A DNA stretch of 64,000 nucleotides from Marinilabilia rubra (GTDB lineage Bacteria > Bacteroidota > Bacteroidia > Bacteroidales > Marinilabiliaceae). The position numbers and the translations under genes are program-made. The DNA is taken from NCBI RefSeq assembly GCF_003121985.1, contig NZ_QEWP01000006.1, forward strand, positions 124,001 to 188,000, in the 5' to 3' direction. Every line of letters begins with the position of its first letter. Within the stretch, counting starts at the first letter, position 1. Below are positions 26,587 to 35,332 of this stretch, piece by piece. Below the pieces are notes generated by a model. That model was not told where the DNA came from and ran no database searches. It saw nothing but the letters and a program-made list of their open reading frames with translations.

Positions 26587-26761
26587 TAAATAGAGTCTGT
26601 CCATAAAGTACCACTTTCTGCGTTACGCTTGCCGCCAAAACACTCATTTACCCAAGTAAACTCCGTTTTTGGCGGCTTCGCAAGCCTTGCAACTGGCCCT
26701 TTCTGACCAGACACATAACTTTTTACAAACTTTCCCGACTTTATAGACGGGCACTAAATAG
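26587..26761 (+). mobile_element. Non-coding element family 3, copy 1, with 7-bp target duplication
   Basis: The element spans 26594-26754 and is bounded on both sides by TAAATAG (26587-26593 and 26755-26761). Its ends are imperfect inverted repeats: TCTGTCCATAAAGT on the left and ACTTTATAGACGGGC on the right. Inside is a hairpin GCCGCCAAAA/TTTTTGGCGGC with a smaller hairpin at its tip. A second copy is at 49382-49566 with its own 7-bp duplication. No coding capacity. Confidence 0.75.
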
Positions 26762-26861
26762 TATATGGACCGACACTAAATACACTCTCCTTTTATTTGG
26801 ACACCTCTGTATTTGTATTTACATTAATACCTCGTTAGGAACTATTTAAACCCGTTTTTAC

Positions 26862-27686
26862 ATGAACCTTGAAAGCCTGATTGAGATAAATCCAATAATT
26901 CTTGCCCTGGTGGCCACCATTTTTACATGGCTGATGACAGCACTTGGATCATCGATGGTCTTTTTCTTTAAAAACATAGACAAACGACTTCTGAATTCAA
27001 TGCTTGGTTTTGCTGCCGGAGTAATGATAGCGGCCAGTTTTTGGTCCTTATTAAAACCAGCAATTGAAATGGCCACGAACCAGGGAGACATTCCCTGGGT
27101 ACCTGCTTTAACAGGCTTTCTGGCTGGAGGGACATTTCTTCTGATGGTTGACAAGATTTTACCACACCTTCATATGGGACTGAGCACCGACAAAGCCGAA
27201 GGGATAAAAACCACCTGGCAACGGAGTATTCTGCTGATTCTGGCCATTACACTTCACAACATTCCCGAAGGACTGGCAGTGGGTGTCGCCTTTGGGGCTT
27301 TGGCCAACACCCCCGATGTGGGAATTCTGGCAGGGGCCGTTGCTCTGGCTATGGGAATTGGTCTTCAAAACTTTCCGGAGGGAGCTGCTGTTTCCATCCC
27401 TCTCCGAAGAGAAGGCTTCACCAGGTTTAGAGCTTTTAATTACGGACAGTTTTCAGGCTTTGTAGAGCCCATGGCAGGTGTGCTTGGTGCGTACCTGGTG
27501 GCTACCATGAAGCCTTTATTACCTTACGCGCTGTCGTTTGCAGCGGGAGCTATGATTTTTGTAGTGGTTGAAGAGTTGATCCCAGAATCACAGAGAGGGG
27601 GAGAGGGAAATGAAACGGACCTCTCTACCATTGGTGCTATGCTCGGTTTTGCTGTTATGATGCTGATGGATGTTGCGTTGGGTTAA
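26862..27686 (+). CDS. ZIP family divalent metal transporter
   Basis: This 274-residue protein has eight predicted membrane helices as expected for ZIP transporters, which import Zn and other divalent metals. The metal-site motif HNIPEG is at residues 132-137 in helix 4, and helix 5 has the paired QNFPEG; the His-to-Gln change there is common in this group. A short loop PHLHMGLSTD lies between helices 3 and 4. It is closest to the ZupT/GufA-like group. It is monocistronic by context. Confidence 0.92.
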   Translation: MNLESLIEINPIILALVATIFTWLMTALGSSMVFFFKNIDKRLLNSMLGFAAGVMIAASFWSLLKPAIEMATNQGDIPWVPALTGFLAGGTFLLMVDKILPHLHMGLSTDKAEGIKTTWQRSILLILAITLHNIPEGLAVGVAFGALANTPDVGILAGAVALAMGIGLQNFPEGAAVSIPLRREGFTRFRAFNYGQFSGFVEPMAGVLGAYLVATMKPLLPYALSFAAGAMIFVVVEELIPESQRGGEGNETDLSTIGAMLGFAVMMLMDVALG

Positions 27687-27805
27687 AGCTATTAAAACAT
27701 TCTCCTAATCCCTGTTACGCATCTGAAAATATTTGCTAATTTCGCGGCCGATTTTGGAAGAACACTCCAACTAACAGAACCGTTAAAAAGCAAATATTCA
27801 AGGGA

Positions 27806-28408
27806 ATGGAAAATTTAGGCAGTTCAGTTTGGTCAGCAGCAGTTTTGCTGTTTTTTCTAATGGATCCACTCGGTAATATCCCGGTGATGCTCTCCATCCT
27901 CAAAGGCATTGACCCCAAACGTCAGAGAATCATCATTGCCCGTGAGCTTTTCATTGCATTGATCATTCTGCTCATTTTCCTTTTCGCAGGTAAACCCCTG
28001 CTCAACTTCCTGCATCTCGAGAAGGAAGCGGTAACCATATCGGGCGGTATTATTCTGCTTATCATCGGACTAAGACTCATATTTCCTCAAAAAGCAGGGC
28101 CAATGGGAGAAACACCTGACGGAGAACCGTTTCTGGTACCCATTGCCATTCCCATGATTGCCGGCCCATCGGTTTTGGCCATGCTGATACTGATGACCCA
28201 GAGTCAACCGGGAAACATGACGAACTGGTTCTTTGCACTTCTGATAGCCTGGGCCCTGTCGGCCGTGATTCTGCAAACAGCCCCTATCCTGTTGCGGGTA
28301 TTAAAACAAAGGGGACTTATAGCCCTTGAACGCCTGATGGGAATGATCCTGGTAATGATGGCCGTTCAGATGCTGATCAATGGATTCAAGGTGCTTTTTG
28401 CAGGGTAA
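27806..28408 (+). CDS. yhgN: MarC/UPF0056 family membrane protein, YhgN-like
   Basis: This 200-residue protein aligns by eye over its whole length with E. coli YhgN. Shared segments include AAVLLFFLMDPLGNIPVMLS, TISGGIILLIIGLRLIFP and LERLMGMILVMMAVQMLING. Six membrane helices are predicted. MarC/YhgN proteins are called NAAT-type transporters on weak evidence, and the role is unproven. About 120 bp separate it from the ZIP gene, so they may share a transcript. Confidence 0.92.
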   Translation: MENLGSSVWSAAVLLFFLMDPLGNIPVMLSILKGIDPKRQRIIIARELFIALIILLIFLFAGKPLLNFLHLEKEAVTISGGIILLIIGLRLIFPQKAGPMGETPDGEPFLVPIAIPMIAGPSVLAMLILMTQSQPGNMTNWFFALLIAWALSAVILQTAPILLRVLKQRGLIALERLMGMILVMMAVQMLINGFKVLFAG

Positions 28409-28575
28409 AAAAGGCTTCTGAAGTGTGTCGGGACCCCCTAAAGCTAAATCATACTTACAATCAGCTAATTAAAGAGATTTAAGTTTTTCTGCACATTCTA
28501 AATAAAATTCAACCCGAAAACATTTGGGTCACCTTTAGGACAATCCTTATATTGATGGTTAAATCATGTTAGTGT

Positions 28576-29484
28576 ATGTCCAAAACCGGCTTTTTACTTC
28601 CCATCGCGTTCATCATCCTCTGGAATTCCGGTTTCATCGGGGCCGAATACGGTTTGCCTTACACCGGACCATTCACTCTGCTGTTTTGGCGTTATGGCAT
28701 CCTCACCCTGATTCTGTCTTTATACCTTTTAATAACCGGGCGTTTTAAATTTCATGGATGGGGAACCATATTTCCCAATATGCTGGTAGGGTTTCTGGCT
28801 CATGGAGTTTGGCTTACCGGAGTTTTGTTTGCAATAAACCTGGGGGTTCCGGCCGGAATTGTTGCTTTAGTGATTGCACTCCAACCTATGGCCACCAGCG
28901 CTTTTTCCGGACGAGCAACAGGCGAACGTACCTCATCGGGGCAGTGGGTAGGTTTGGTGACTGCATTTGCCGGCGTTATACTTACCTTAATAGCCAGGAT
29001 AGACTTCTCGGACCCCACGGCTGCAAGTGCTTATTTACTGCCCTTTATATCGGTGGCTGCAATGACCGGCGCCAACCTGTTTGAACGCGAGATGGAAATT
29101 TATGAACGCTCCAAATTGCTGGACATGGATGAAACGCTTTTCTATCAAAGTCTGGCCACATTCATTGCAACCATAATTCCGGCTTTGGTATTCGAAAACC
29201 TGGAAACCCGATGGGAAACTCCATTTGTTCTGACCATGGGCTGGCTTATTGTGGGCGTATCACTGGGGGCTTATGCCTGCATGTGGAAGCTGCTGGAGTA
29301 CATGGAAGTCAACCGCTTTGCTTCATTGTTCTATTTTGGCCCTCCGGTAACCATGTTTATGGCCTGGATTGCCTTTGGTGATAAGCTTTTAATTACGGAT
29401 ACAGGAGGATTCCTGATTGTTCTTATTGGTGTTGTTCTAACCCAGAAAAACTTTCGTCTGAGAAATCCCTTTTTAACGAACTAA
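28576..29484 (+). CDS. EamA family (DMT superfamily) transporter
   Basis: This 302-residue protein has ten predicted helices in two EamA repeats. Signature pieces are FIILWNSGFIGAEYGL at the start, GIVALVIALQPMATSAFSGR at the end of repeat 1 and ASLFYFGPPVTMFMAWIAFG in repeat 2. DMT transporters of this type export amino acids or metabolites; the substrate here is not predictable. The dispersed motif AATAGATCGTTAG lies 8 bp after its stop codon. Confidence 0.9.
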   Translation: MSKTGFLLPIAFIILWNSGFIGAEYGLPYTGPFTLLFWRYGILTLILSLYLLITGRFKFHGWGTIFPNMLVGFLAHGVWLTGVLFAINLGVPAGIVALVIALQPMATSAFSGRATGERTSSGQWVGLVTAFAGVILTLIARIDFSDPTAASAYLLPFISVAAMTGANLFEREMEIYERSKLLDMDETLFYQSLATFIATIIPALVFENLETRWETPFVLTMGWLIVGVSLGAYACMWKLLEYMEVNRFASLFYFGPPVTMFMAWIAFGDKLLITDTGGFLIVLIGVVLTQKNFRLRNPFLTN

Positions 29485-30127
29485 TCAACATAATAGATCG
29501 TTAGATTTTTGGATATCAGATTTAAGACGAATTATATAGTGCTAATAATCCGGGCTTTAAAGCAATTACTAATACAGCTACAAGAACCTAAACAACAGCT
29601 TCTTACAAAAACTTAAGATGGTTGTTTAAAAATGCGTTTTTGCCCTTAGAGATTACATAGTGCAAGGCCTTGCAAGAACAAAATCTCCATATTAAAGTAA
29701 AAAGGGCATCATTCCATTGGTAAGGTTCGACCCCCAAAATACGCAACAATAAACTTAAGCCAAGTTTGACGGAGTATTGCAACAGATACTCTACTTGGGA
29801 GCTACTGAAAAAGGCAGCAGCCTCATTCTTGTTAAAGCACCCTCAATGTACTGATGCTTGGAGATATAAGTATTTTTCAGCAAGTCCTGCTTAAACAAAG
29901 AAAAAGGATGGAGTGTTAATATCCCAGGGGATATAATTCAGTGAAAAACAGGCTCTTTTTCAATTTGATTCATTGGTGTCGTTTTAAAATATTTCTCTCC
30001 ATTGCAAATTGTGTGAATATTAATCTGTTTAATAAATTTGATTCAAAGAGGGCTTGCATTTCGCAAGAAGAAAAATACTATTATTTTTCCGGACAATAGT
30101 GAATTTAAATCATCTCAAAAGCAACTT
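29485..30127. repeat. Gap with dispersed repeats
   Basis: AATAGATCGTTAG at 29492-29504 is followed by AGATTTAAGACGAATTATA and GGGCTTTAAAGCAATTA, a series that recurs in part at 41624-41700 and inverted at 18690-18750. The block 29627-29762 is the uninterrupted copy of the repeat that is split at 22622-22885. No gene is visible. Confidence 0.5.
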
Positions 30128-30607
30128 ATGGGAACCTTTCGTTTAGAAGTCAGTCAAAAAGTCAATGCCTCCATGGAAGAGGTATGGGACTTTATTTCAT
30201 CGCCTCGAAATCTGAAATTTATCACCCCTGAGCATATGGGTTTCGATATCATTACCCCAAACCTGCCTGAAAAGATGTATCCGGGTATGATGGTGGAATA
30301 CGAGGTAAAACCTTTTGCGGGATATAAAACCAAATGGCTGACTGAAATTACCCATGTCCGTGACCTTGAATTTTTTGTGGACGAACAGCGATCCGGTCCT
30401 TACAAGCTTTGGCATCATCAACATCACATAAAACCAATAGAAAACGGGGTATTGATGACTGACATTGTCCACTATATCCCACCAATGGGAATCATCGGCA
30501 ACATGGCCAATGCCATACTTATCCGAAAACAGCTCAATGCCATTTTTGAATTCCGCAGAGACGCTTTGATCCGGAAGTATGGGGATTATGCTTATCCTGC
30601 GGTTTAA
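30128..30607 (+). CDS. SRPBCC family ligand-binding protein
   Basis: The ATG at 30128 gives 159 residues beginning MGTFRLEVSQKVNASMEEVW; a longer frame back to 30038 adds residues with no domain support. The opening (strand, then V-W-D-F-I-S-S-P-R-N-L-K-F-I-T-P) is typical of the COG4276-type SRPBCC proteins. The second half has EQRSGPYKLWHHQHHIKPIE and MTDIVHYIPPMGIIGNMANA, also characteristic. These proteins bind hydrophobic ligands; some are annotated as cell-division inhibitors without proof. Probably monocistronic. Confidence 0.87.
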   Translation: MGTFRLEVSQKVNASMEEVWDFISSPRNLKFITPEHMGFDIITPNLPEKMYPGMMVEYEVKPFAGYKTKWLTEITHVRDLEFFVDEQRSGPYKLWHHQHHIKPIENGVLMTDIVHYIPPMGIIGNMANAILIRKQLNAIFEFRRDALIRKYGDYAYPAV

Positions 30608-31306
30608 TAATACTCCGCCGGATCTTTCCAAAAAGCTCTTATTCGATTGCTTACAGGCTTGCTTTTGTTTGATGTAATGTGCAGAATTTCGGCGTTGTAT
30701 TATTTGTCTTAAATCCAACCTGACTGCTGTCAGGCAGGCATCTAAAAATCTAACAGTCTATTGGTTTAAAAGAAAGGCTGCTTTTACTTTTTCAAAAACA
30801 ATGGGCTTGAAATACCTGAAAAAATCATCTAACTTAGGAGCTGCTGAAAAAGTCAAAAGGGCAGAATTTACAAGCCGCCCAATCGAAGGAGTATTGAAAT
30901 ACTTCGAGATTGTGGCGGTGAAGTAAATTTTATTCTTTTGATTAGCCATTTTCATCAATTCAAGTGCAAAGAAATTTGAGTAATTGTGAAATAACCTTGC
31001 ACTTATGTTCTTGTTGAGATGATTTAAAATTTTAATAGTTAGTGCCTGCAAGAAAACCCTCTTTTTTTCGAAGGCTTTGATAAGAAAACTTCGAGAACAA
31101 GGCTTGCGAGTCTTAATTGTCAGGAGTTTACTTCTGTAAATGACTGGCAAGTAAGATGAGCGTAACGCAGTTATCGGAGTTTTCTTGCAAAGACTAGTTA
31201 ATAAAATATGCGTTTTTCAGCGCTCCCTAACTTACCTTAAAGTCTTTTGATCTGGCTTGGATGTTTTATCAAAGCGTTTTTTCAGACCAATAAAATCAAC
31301 AATACG
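30608..31306. repeat. Gap holding element family 2 and palindromic motifs
   Basis: A 16-bp palindrome CCTGACTGCTGTCAGG is at 30719-30734, within a degenerate version of the CTAAC(GA)TCTATTG motif. The family-2 element is at 31042-31194. An open frame of 130 codons on the minus strand at 30758-31150 overlaps the element and has no recognisable features, so it is not called. Confidence 0.5.
31040..31196 (+). mobile_element. Non-coding element family 2, copy 1 (153 bp, TA-flanked)
   Basis: The element, 31042-31194, begins GTGCCTGCAAGAAAAC and ends GTTTTCTTGCAAAGAC, which are imperfect inverted repeats. A TA dinucleotide lies directly outside both ends. The copy at 38962-39114 has exactly the same length and appears to differ at one base. 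No coding capacity. Confidence 0.8.
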
Positions 31307-32269
31307 GTGAAAGCAGCCACAAGAACCCGATATGGGTCACCGGAAGTTTTAAGCATCCGGGAGACAGAGCGTCCCAACCCGGCACCCGATGAGATACTTG
31401 TCCGGGTAAAAGCGACTACTGTCAACCGAACAGATTGCGGCATTCTTTGGGGAAAACCCTTTATCATCCGGCTTTTCACAGGCCTGATGAAGCCTGCCTC
31501 ACCCATTCCGGGAACCGATTTTGCCGGCGAAACAGAAGCAGTGGGTTCTGAGGTCAGTAAATTCAAGACAGGTGACCGCGTTTTGGGATTTTCTGACAAC
31601 GGATTGGCCAGTCAGGCAGAATACATGACCATAAAAGAAACCCAACCAGTAATCCACATGCCTGAATCGCTGTCGTTCGAAGAAGCAGCAGCCTGTTCCG
31701 AAGGTGCACATTATGCTGTTAATTTCATCAACAAAGTGCCATTAACCGAAGGCTGCAAAGTATTGGTCAACGGCGCTACCGGGGCTATTGGCTCAGCGGC
31801 CGTTCAATTTCTGAATTACCGGGGCGCTATAGTTACTGCAACCTGCCGGACCAATGATGTAAAATTGGTGGAATCATTAGGAGCCGGCCGGGTCATTGAT
31901 TACACGGCCAATGATTTTACCAACGACCATGAAAAATACGACTTTATCTTTGATTCTGTAGGAAAAAGCACCTTTGGAGCTTGCAAAAAAATTCTTAAAT
32001 CCGATGGCATTTACATCTCATCCGAACTGGGCCCGGGGGCTCAAAATCCCTTACTGGCTGTTATTACCTCATTCCGGAAAGGCCAAAAAGTAAAATTCCC
32101 TCTCCCATCTAACATTCCGGCCAGTCTGGATTTTATCGTTGACCTGGTTCAAAAAGGCCAATTCCGTCCTTTAATTGACCGCACGTTTTCGCTTGAGCAA
32201 ATAAGAGAGGCTTATGAGTATGTAGCCGGGGGACAAAAAAAAGGAAATGTAATTATTAAGCCCGGGTAA
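31307..32269 (+). CDS. NAD(P)-dependent alcohol dehydrogenase / quinone oxidoreductase (MDR superfamily)
   Basis: The GTG at 31307 gives 320 residues, starting VKAATRTRYGSPEVLSIRET, the usual beginning of this family; a TTG start at 31247 would add 20 unlikely residues. It lacks the catalytic and structural zinc cysteine clusters and resembles the MDR1/quinone oxidoreductase group. GTDFAGETEAVGSEVSKFKT precedes the Rossmann motif VNGATGAIGSAAVQF, which binds NADPH. Substrate is unknown. The GNAT gene follows 69 bp downstream on the same strand. Confidence 0.9.
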   Translation: MKAATRTRYGSPEVLSIRETERPNPAPDEILVRVKATTVNRTDCGILWGKPFIIRLFTGLMKPASPIPGTDFAGETEAVGSEVSKFKTGDRVLGFSDNGLASQAEYMTIKETQPVIHMPESLSFEEAAACSEGAHYAVNFINKVPLTEGCKVLVNGATGAIGSAAVQFLNYRGAIVTATCRTNDVKLVESLGAGRVIDYTANDFTNDHEKYDFIFDSVGKSTFGACKKILKSDGIYISSELGPGAQNPLLAVITSFRKGQKVKFPLPSNIPASLDFIVDLVQKGQFRPLIDRTFSLEQIREAYEYVAGGQKKGNVIIKPG

Positions 32270-32338
32270 CGGATGCTGAGTGCTTTCAATGACCAATGCC
32301 AATTTCGTATAAAAGAGACACTGCTAAACTCCTTTTTT

Positions 32339-32881
32339 ATGAACCTCATTTCAACCCGATTAGTTCTCGCCGAAGTCTCGTGGTATGACATTCCGGACAT
32401 TCACAGGCTTCATTCCCTCCCCGAAGTGGATGAGTACAACACAATAGGAATTCCGGTAAACGAAGATGAAACCCGTGATGTAATAAGACCATGGATTGAA
32501 GATCAGTCCCAAATTCCCAGATCAAAATATCTCTGGAAGATTTTAAAAAATTGTTCCGGCGAATTTATAGGTGTGGCAGGATTAAGCTTGTCCAATGACA
32601 GATTCCGAAGCGGAGAAATATTTTACAAACTACTGCCTTCGCACTGGGGAAACGGATACGCCACCGAAACAGCCATCACCCTGATAAAGGCAGGTTTTAA
32701 AACATTGCACCTTCACCGTATCGAAGCAGGGGTTGCTACTGCAAACATCCGGTCTGTCAGGGTTCTTGAAAAAGCTGCTATGAAAAGGGAAGGACGCAGA
32801 AGAAAAATCCTGCCCATCAGAGGGGAATGGAGGGATAATTATCACTATGCCATTGTGGAAGATGACCCGCGGGATTATTAA
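32339..32881 (+). CDS. GNAT family N-acetyltransferase (RimJ/RimL type)
   Basis: The ATG at 32339 gives 180 residues beginning MNLISTRLVLAEVSWYDIPD, the typical T-x-R-L-x-L opening of this group; an ATG at 32273 is in frame but overextends the family start. The acetyl-CoA loop is SHWGNGYATETAITLIKAGF, and the end region HRIEAGVATANIRSVRVLEK fits the N-x-x-S-x-x-V-L signature. Acceptor is unknown, probably a protein N-terminus or small amine. Likely co-transcribed with the MDR gene. Confidence 0.88.
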   Translation: MNLISTRLVLAEVSWYDIPDIHRLHSLPEVDEYNTIGIPVNEDETRDVIRPWIEDQSQIPRSKYLWKILKNCSGEFIGVAGLSLSNDRFRSGEIFYKLLPSHWGNGYATETAITLIKAGFKTLHLHRIEAGVATANIRSVRVLEKAAMKREGRRRKILPIRGEWRDNYHYAIVEDDPRDY

Positions 32882-33046
32882 ATGGTTAGTTTTTAGTTTT
32901 AGTGGATAGGTTTAATAGTGGGTTCTCTTGTTTTAAGGTTTTCAGTCAACAAGAGAAGCACCCGCCATTTTATTCAGGGAAGTTTGAAGAACAGCTTTCT
33001 CTTATTGAAATAAAAAAAAACGACATCATCTTCAAAACCAAATATC

Positions 33047-33469
33047 ATGAAGAAAACAATACTCATAATCATTCATCTGCTGCTGTGGATAATGGTGTTT
33101 TTCACTTTCTTCAACATCCACAATGCCCTCGAAGGTTTTCCCAAACCTCAGGGATACAGCCCTTATTCCGATCCGGATTTGTACACCGGTGCTTTCAGTA
33201 CTACCCTTTGCCTGGTTGTACCCTTCTACTTTGGCTACCTGGTACTCCAACACATCTTCTTTTCAAAAAAACGCTCAAAATGGCTTCTTTCCACTCTTGT
33301 ATTCATTATTTTCTACCCTGTTCTGATCAGCATCCTGGATGATGGATTTAGAGAAAGTTTCATTACGCAATCGGCCTTTTTGATTGCATTCCTGAATCTG
33401 TTCCTGATTTTGGGGGCAGGATTCAAAGCCTTGGTGATGTTAATTGAGAACAATAATTCCCGGGGCTGA
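33047..33469 (+). CDS. Four-helix membrane protein of unknown function
   Basis: This 140-residue protein has four hydrophobic segments at about residues 5-25, 50-72, 83-101 and 110-132. The start, MKKTILIIIHLLLWIMVFFT, and the layout resemble the membrane part of Bacteroidota LytS-type histidine kinases, but there is no kinase domain in it or after it. It may be a free-standing membrane piece or an unrelated small protein. I do not recognise a named family. Confidence 0.65.
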   Translation: MKKTILIIIHLLLWIMVFFTFFNIHNALEGFPKPQGYSPYSDPDLYTGAFSTTLCLVVPFYFGYLVLQHIFFSKKRSKWLLSTLVFIIFYPVLISILDDGFRESFITQSAFLIAFLNLFLILGAGFKALVMLIENNNSRG

Positions 33470-33559
33470 TCCCTTCGGGTCTTCAATCATTGCTTCGGTG
33501 GAGGACATTCGCATATTGTTAAAACATTTGCTATCTTAACAAAACAAAAATCTTTAACC

Positions 33560-34702
33560 ATGTTACCAGCATTCATATTGAAAAACGGGCGTATTTTTGA
33601 CGGACGCTCTTTTTTGTCACAGGGCTTTTCTGTAGTAATTCGGCCACCACATATTATTGCTGTCACGCCTCATCCCCCGACACATCTTCCATCGGTAGAT
33701 CTTAAAGGCAAAGTCATCGCACCCGGTTACATCGACTTGCAGGTAAACGGAGGAGGCGGAAAATATGCATCCCTGGATCCATCTGAGAAATCGTTCAGAC
33801 AAATTCTGGATGCCCATATTAAGCACGGCACAACTTCTATGCTGTTGACCATTACCAGTTCGGCCACAGATACCAGAAGAGAAGCCCTCGAAACCATCAG
33901 GAAAATGATGGCAACGGACCAATCCTCTCTGGCAGGAGTTCATCTTGAAGGCCCGTTTCTGAACCCCTCGAAAAAGGGGGCTCACCATGAACCATGGCTT
34001 CAACCCCCATCCCCGGAGCTGCTAAAACAAATTATTGATGAGGGAATGGACGTGGTTCGCGCTATGACTGTCTCTCCGGAATTATTCACCTCGGGGAATC
34101 TTGACATCCTTCTGGAAACAGGGTGGATTCTTTCCGCTGGTCATTCTACAGCTTCCTACGAAACAGCCATGTCTTTTTTCGACCATGGCGGACAAATGGC
34201 CACTCATTTGTTCAACACCATGCCGCCCCTCTCAGGTCGGGAGCCGGGCATCATCACTGCCATTTTTGAGCACCAGGGGGCCAGAGCAGGTGTCATTGCC
34301 GATGGTCATCACGTTCACCCTGCTGCCATCAGACTGGCCCATAAAATCATGGGAGAACGATTATTTCTGGTTTCTGACGCTACTTTCCTGGGACAAAAAG
34401 ATGGTGCTGTTTATTTTGGCCCTACTACCTTTAAAATGAAGGATGGCATTTGTTACAACCAGGAAGGCAAACTCGCGGGATCTTCCATTTCCATGGCTCA
34501 GGCTGTGCAGTATTGCATCACACAGGCAGGAATTCCGGAAACCGATGTATTGCGAATGGCCACCTTCACCCCTGCTTCAGTAATTGGCGCTACCGATATG
34601 ATTGGACGACTGGGCAAAGGTATGCTGGCCAACATCGTAGTGCTGGGAGAAGACTGGCTGCCTGAGAAAGTCTACCTGGAAGGGCAGGAAATTGGTCGAT
34701 AA
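33560..34702 (+). CDS. nagA: N-acetylglucosamine-6-phosphate deacetylase
   Basis: This 380-residue amidohydrolase removes acetate from GlcNAc-6-phosphate in amino sugar catabolism and cell wall recycling. GYIDLQVNGGGG comes early, HLEGPFLNPSKKGAHH at residues 128-143 carries the metal-binding Glu (E130), and AGHSTASYETA, HLFNTMPPLSGREPG, IADGHHVHP and LVSDA follow in the correct order. The length matches the family. It is alone here, without nagB. It converges on the deoxynucleoside kinase gene with 7 bp between the stops. Confidence 0.93.
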   Translation: MLPAFILKNGRIFDGRSFLSQGFSVVIRPPHIIAVTPHPPTHLPSVDLKGKVIAPGYIDLQVNGGGGKYASLDPSEKSFRQILDAHIKHGTTSMLLTITSSATDTRREALETIRKMMATDQSSLAGVHLEGPFLNPSKKGAHHEPWLQPPSPELLKQIIDEGMDVVRAMTVSPELFTSGNLDILLETGWILSAGHSTASYETAMSFFDHGGQMATHLFNTMPPLSGREPGIITAIFEHQGARAGVIADGHHVHPAAIRLAHKIMGERLFLVSDATFLGQKDGAVYFGPTTFKMKDGICYNQEGKLAGSSISMAQAVQYCITQAGIPETDVLRMATFTPASVIGATDMIGRLGKGMLANIVVLGEDWLPEKVYLEGQEIGR

Positions 34703-34709
34703 AGATTCA

Positions 34710-35324
34710 TCAAAACAATCCGTGAATTTTACCATCCACCTTATCAATAACAGCACTCAGATTGCTTTTGTCTTTGATGAAGTCGTTTTTATCCACGTCT
34801 ACAATCAGCAGATTACTCTCCTGGTATCCCCTGATCCAACCCTCGTATCGTTCATTAAGCCGTCGCAGGTAATCCAGACGAATGGAGGACTCATAAGGCC
34901 GTCCTCGCATTTCTATTTGCCTGACCAATGTGGGCACTGATGCTCTCAGATAGATTAAAAGGTCGGGCGGGGCAATGAGGCTGCTCATGAGATTGAATAG
35001 TCCCGTATAGTTTTCAAAGTCACGCGGACTCATCAGTCCCATGTCGAAAAGGTTGGCAGCAAAAATCACGGAATCCTCATAAATGGTGCGATCCTGAATG
35101 ACACTCTTGTCACCTTCGCGGATTTTGACAATCTGTCCAAACCTGCTTTTAAGGAAATATACCTGAAGATTGAACGACCACCGCCGCATATCGTTGTAAA
35201 AATCGGACAGATAAGGATTTTCCTCCACATCCTCATAATGAACGGCCCACCCGTAATGACGGCCCAGCAATCCGGCCAGGGTGGTTTTTCCTGAACCTAT
35301 ATTTCCTGCAATGGCGATATGCAT
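34710..35324 (-). CDS. Deoxynucleoside kinase
   Basis: This 204-residue protein of the dCK/dGK family phosphorylates deoxynucleosides in salvage. The P-loop GNIGSGKTT is at residues 7-15. The DRTIYED motif at 78-84 replaces the DRS/ERS catalytic motif, as in bacterial dAK/dGK-type enzymes. The lid region with REQRGRPYESSIRLDYLRRL-like sequence (actual: MRGRPYESSIRLDYLRRLNE) is also conserved. Substrate choice cannot be read from sequence. It lies 8 bp downstream of the GH3 gene on the same strand, so the two are probably co-transcribed. Confidence 0.9.
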   Translation of the reverse strand: MHIAIAGNIGSGKTTLAGLLGRHYGWAVHYEDVEENPYLSDFYNDMRRWSFNLQVYFLKSRFGQIVKIREGDKSVIQDRTIYEDSVIFAANLFDMGLMSPRDFENYTGLFNLMSSLIAPPDLLIYLRASVPTLVRQIEMRGRPYESSIRLDYLRRLNERYEGWIRGYQESNLLIVDVDKNDFIKDKSNLSAVIDKVDGKIHGLF

Positions 35325-35332
35325 AAAAGGGC

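Noticed and set aside
26272-26604. 110-codon minus-strand frame
   Set aside because: It spans a terminator and the family-1 element; no protein features.
30758-31150. 130-codon minus-strand frame
   Set aside because: It is largely the reverse of the family-2 element, and the same sequence appears in the other copy at 38879-39160.
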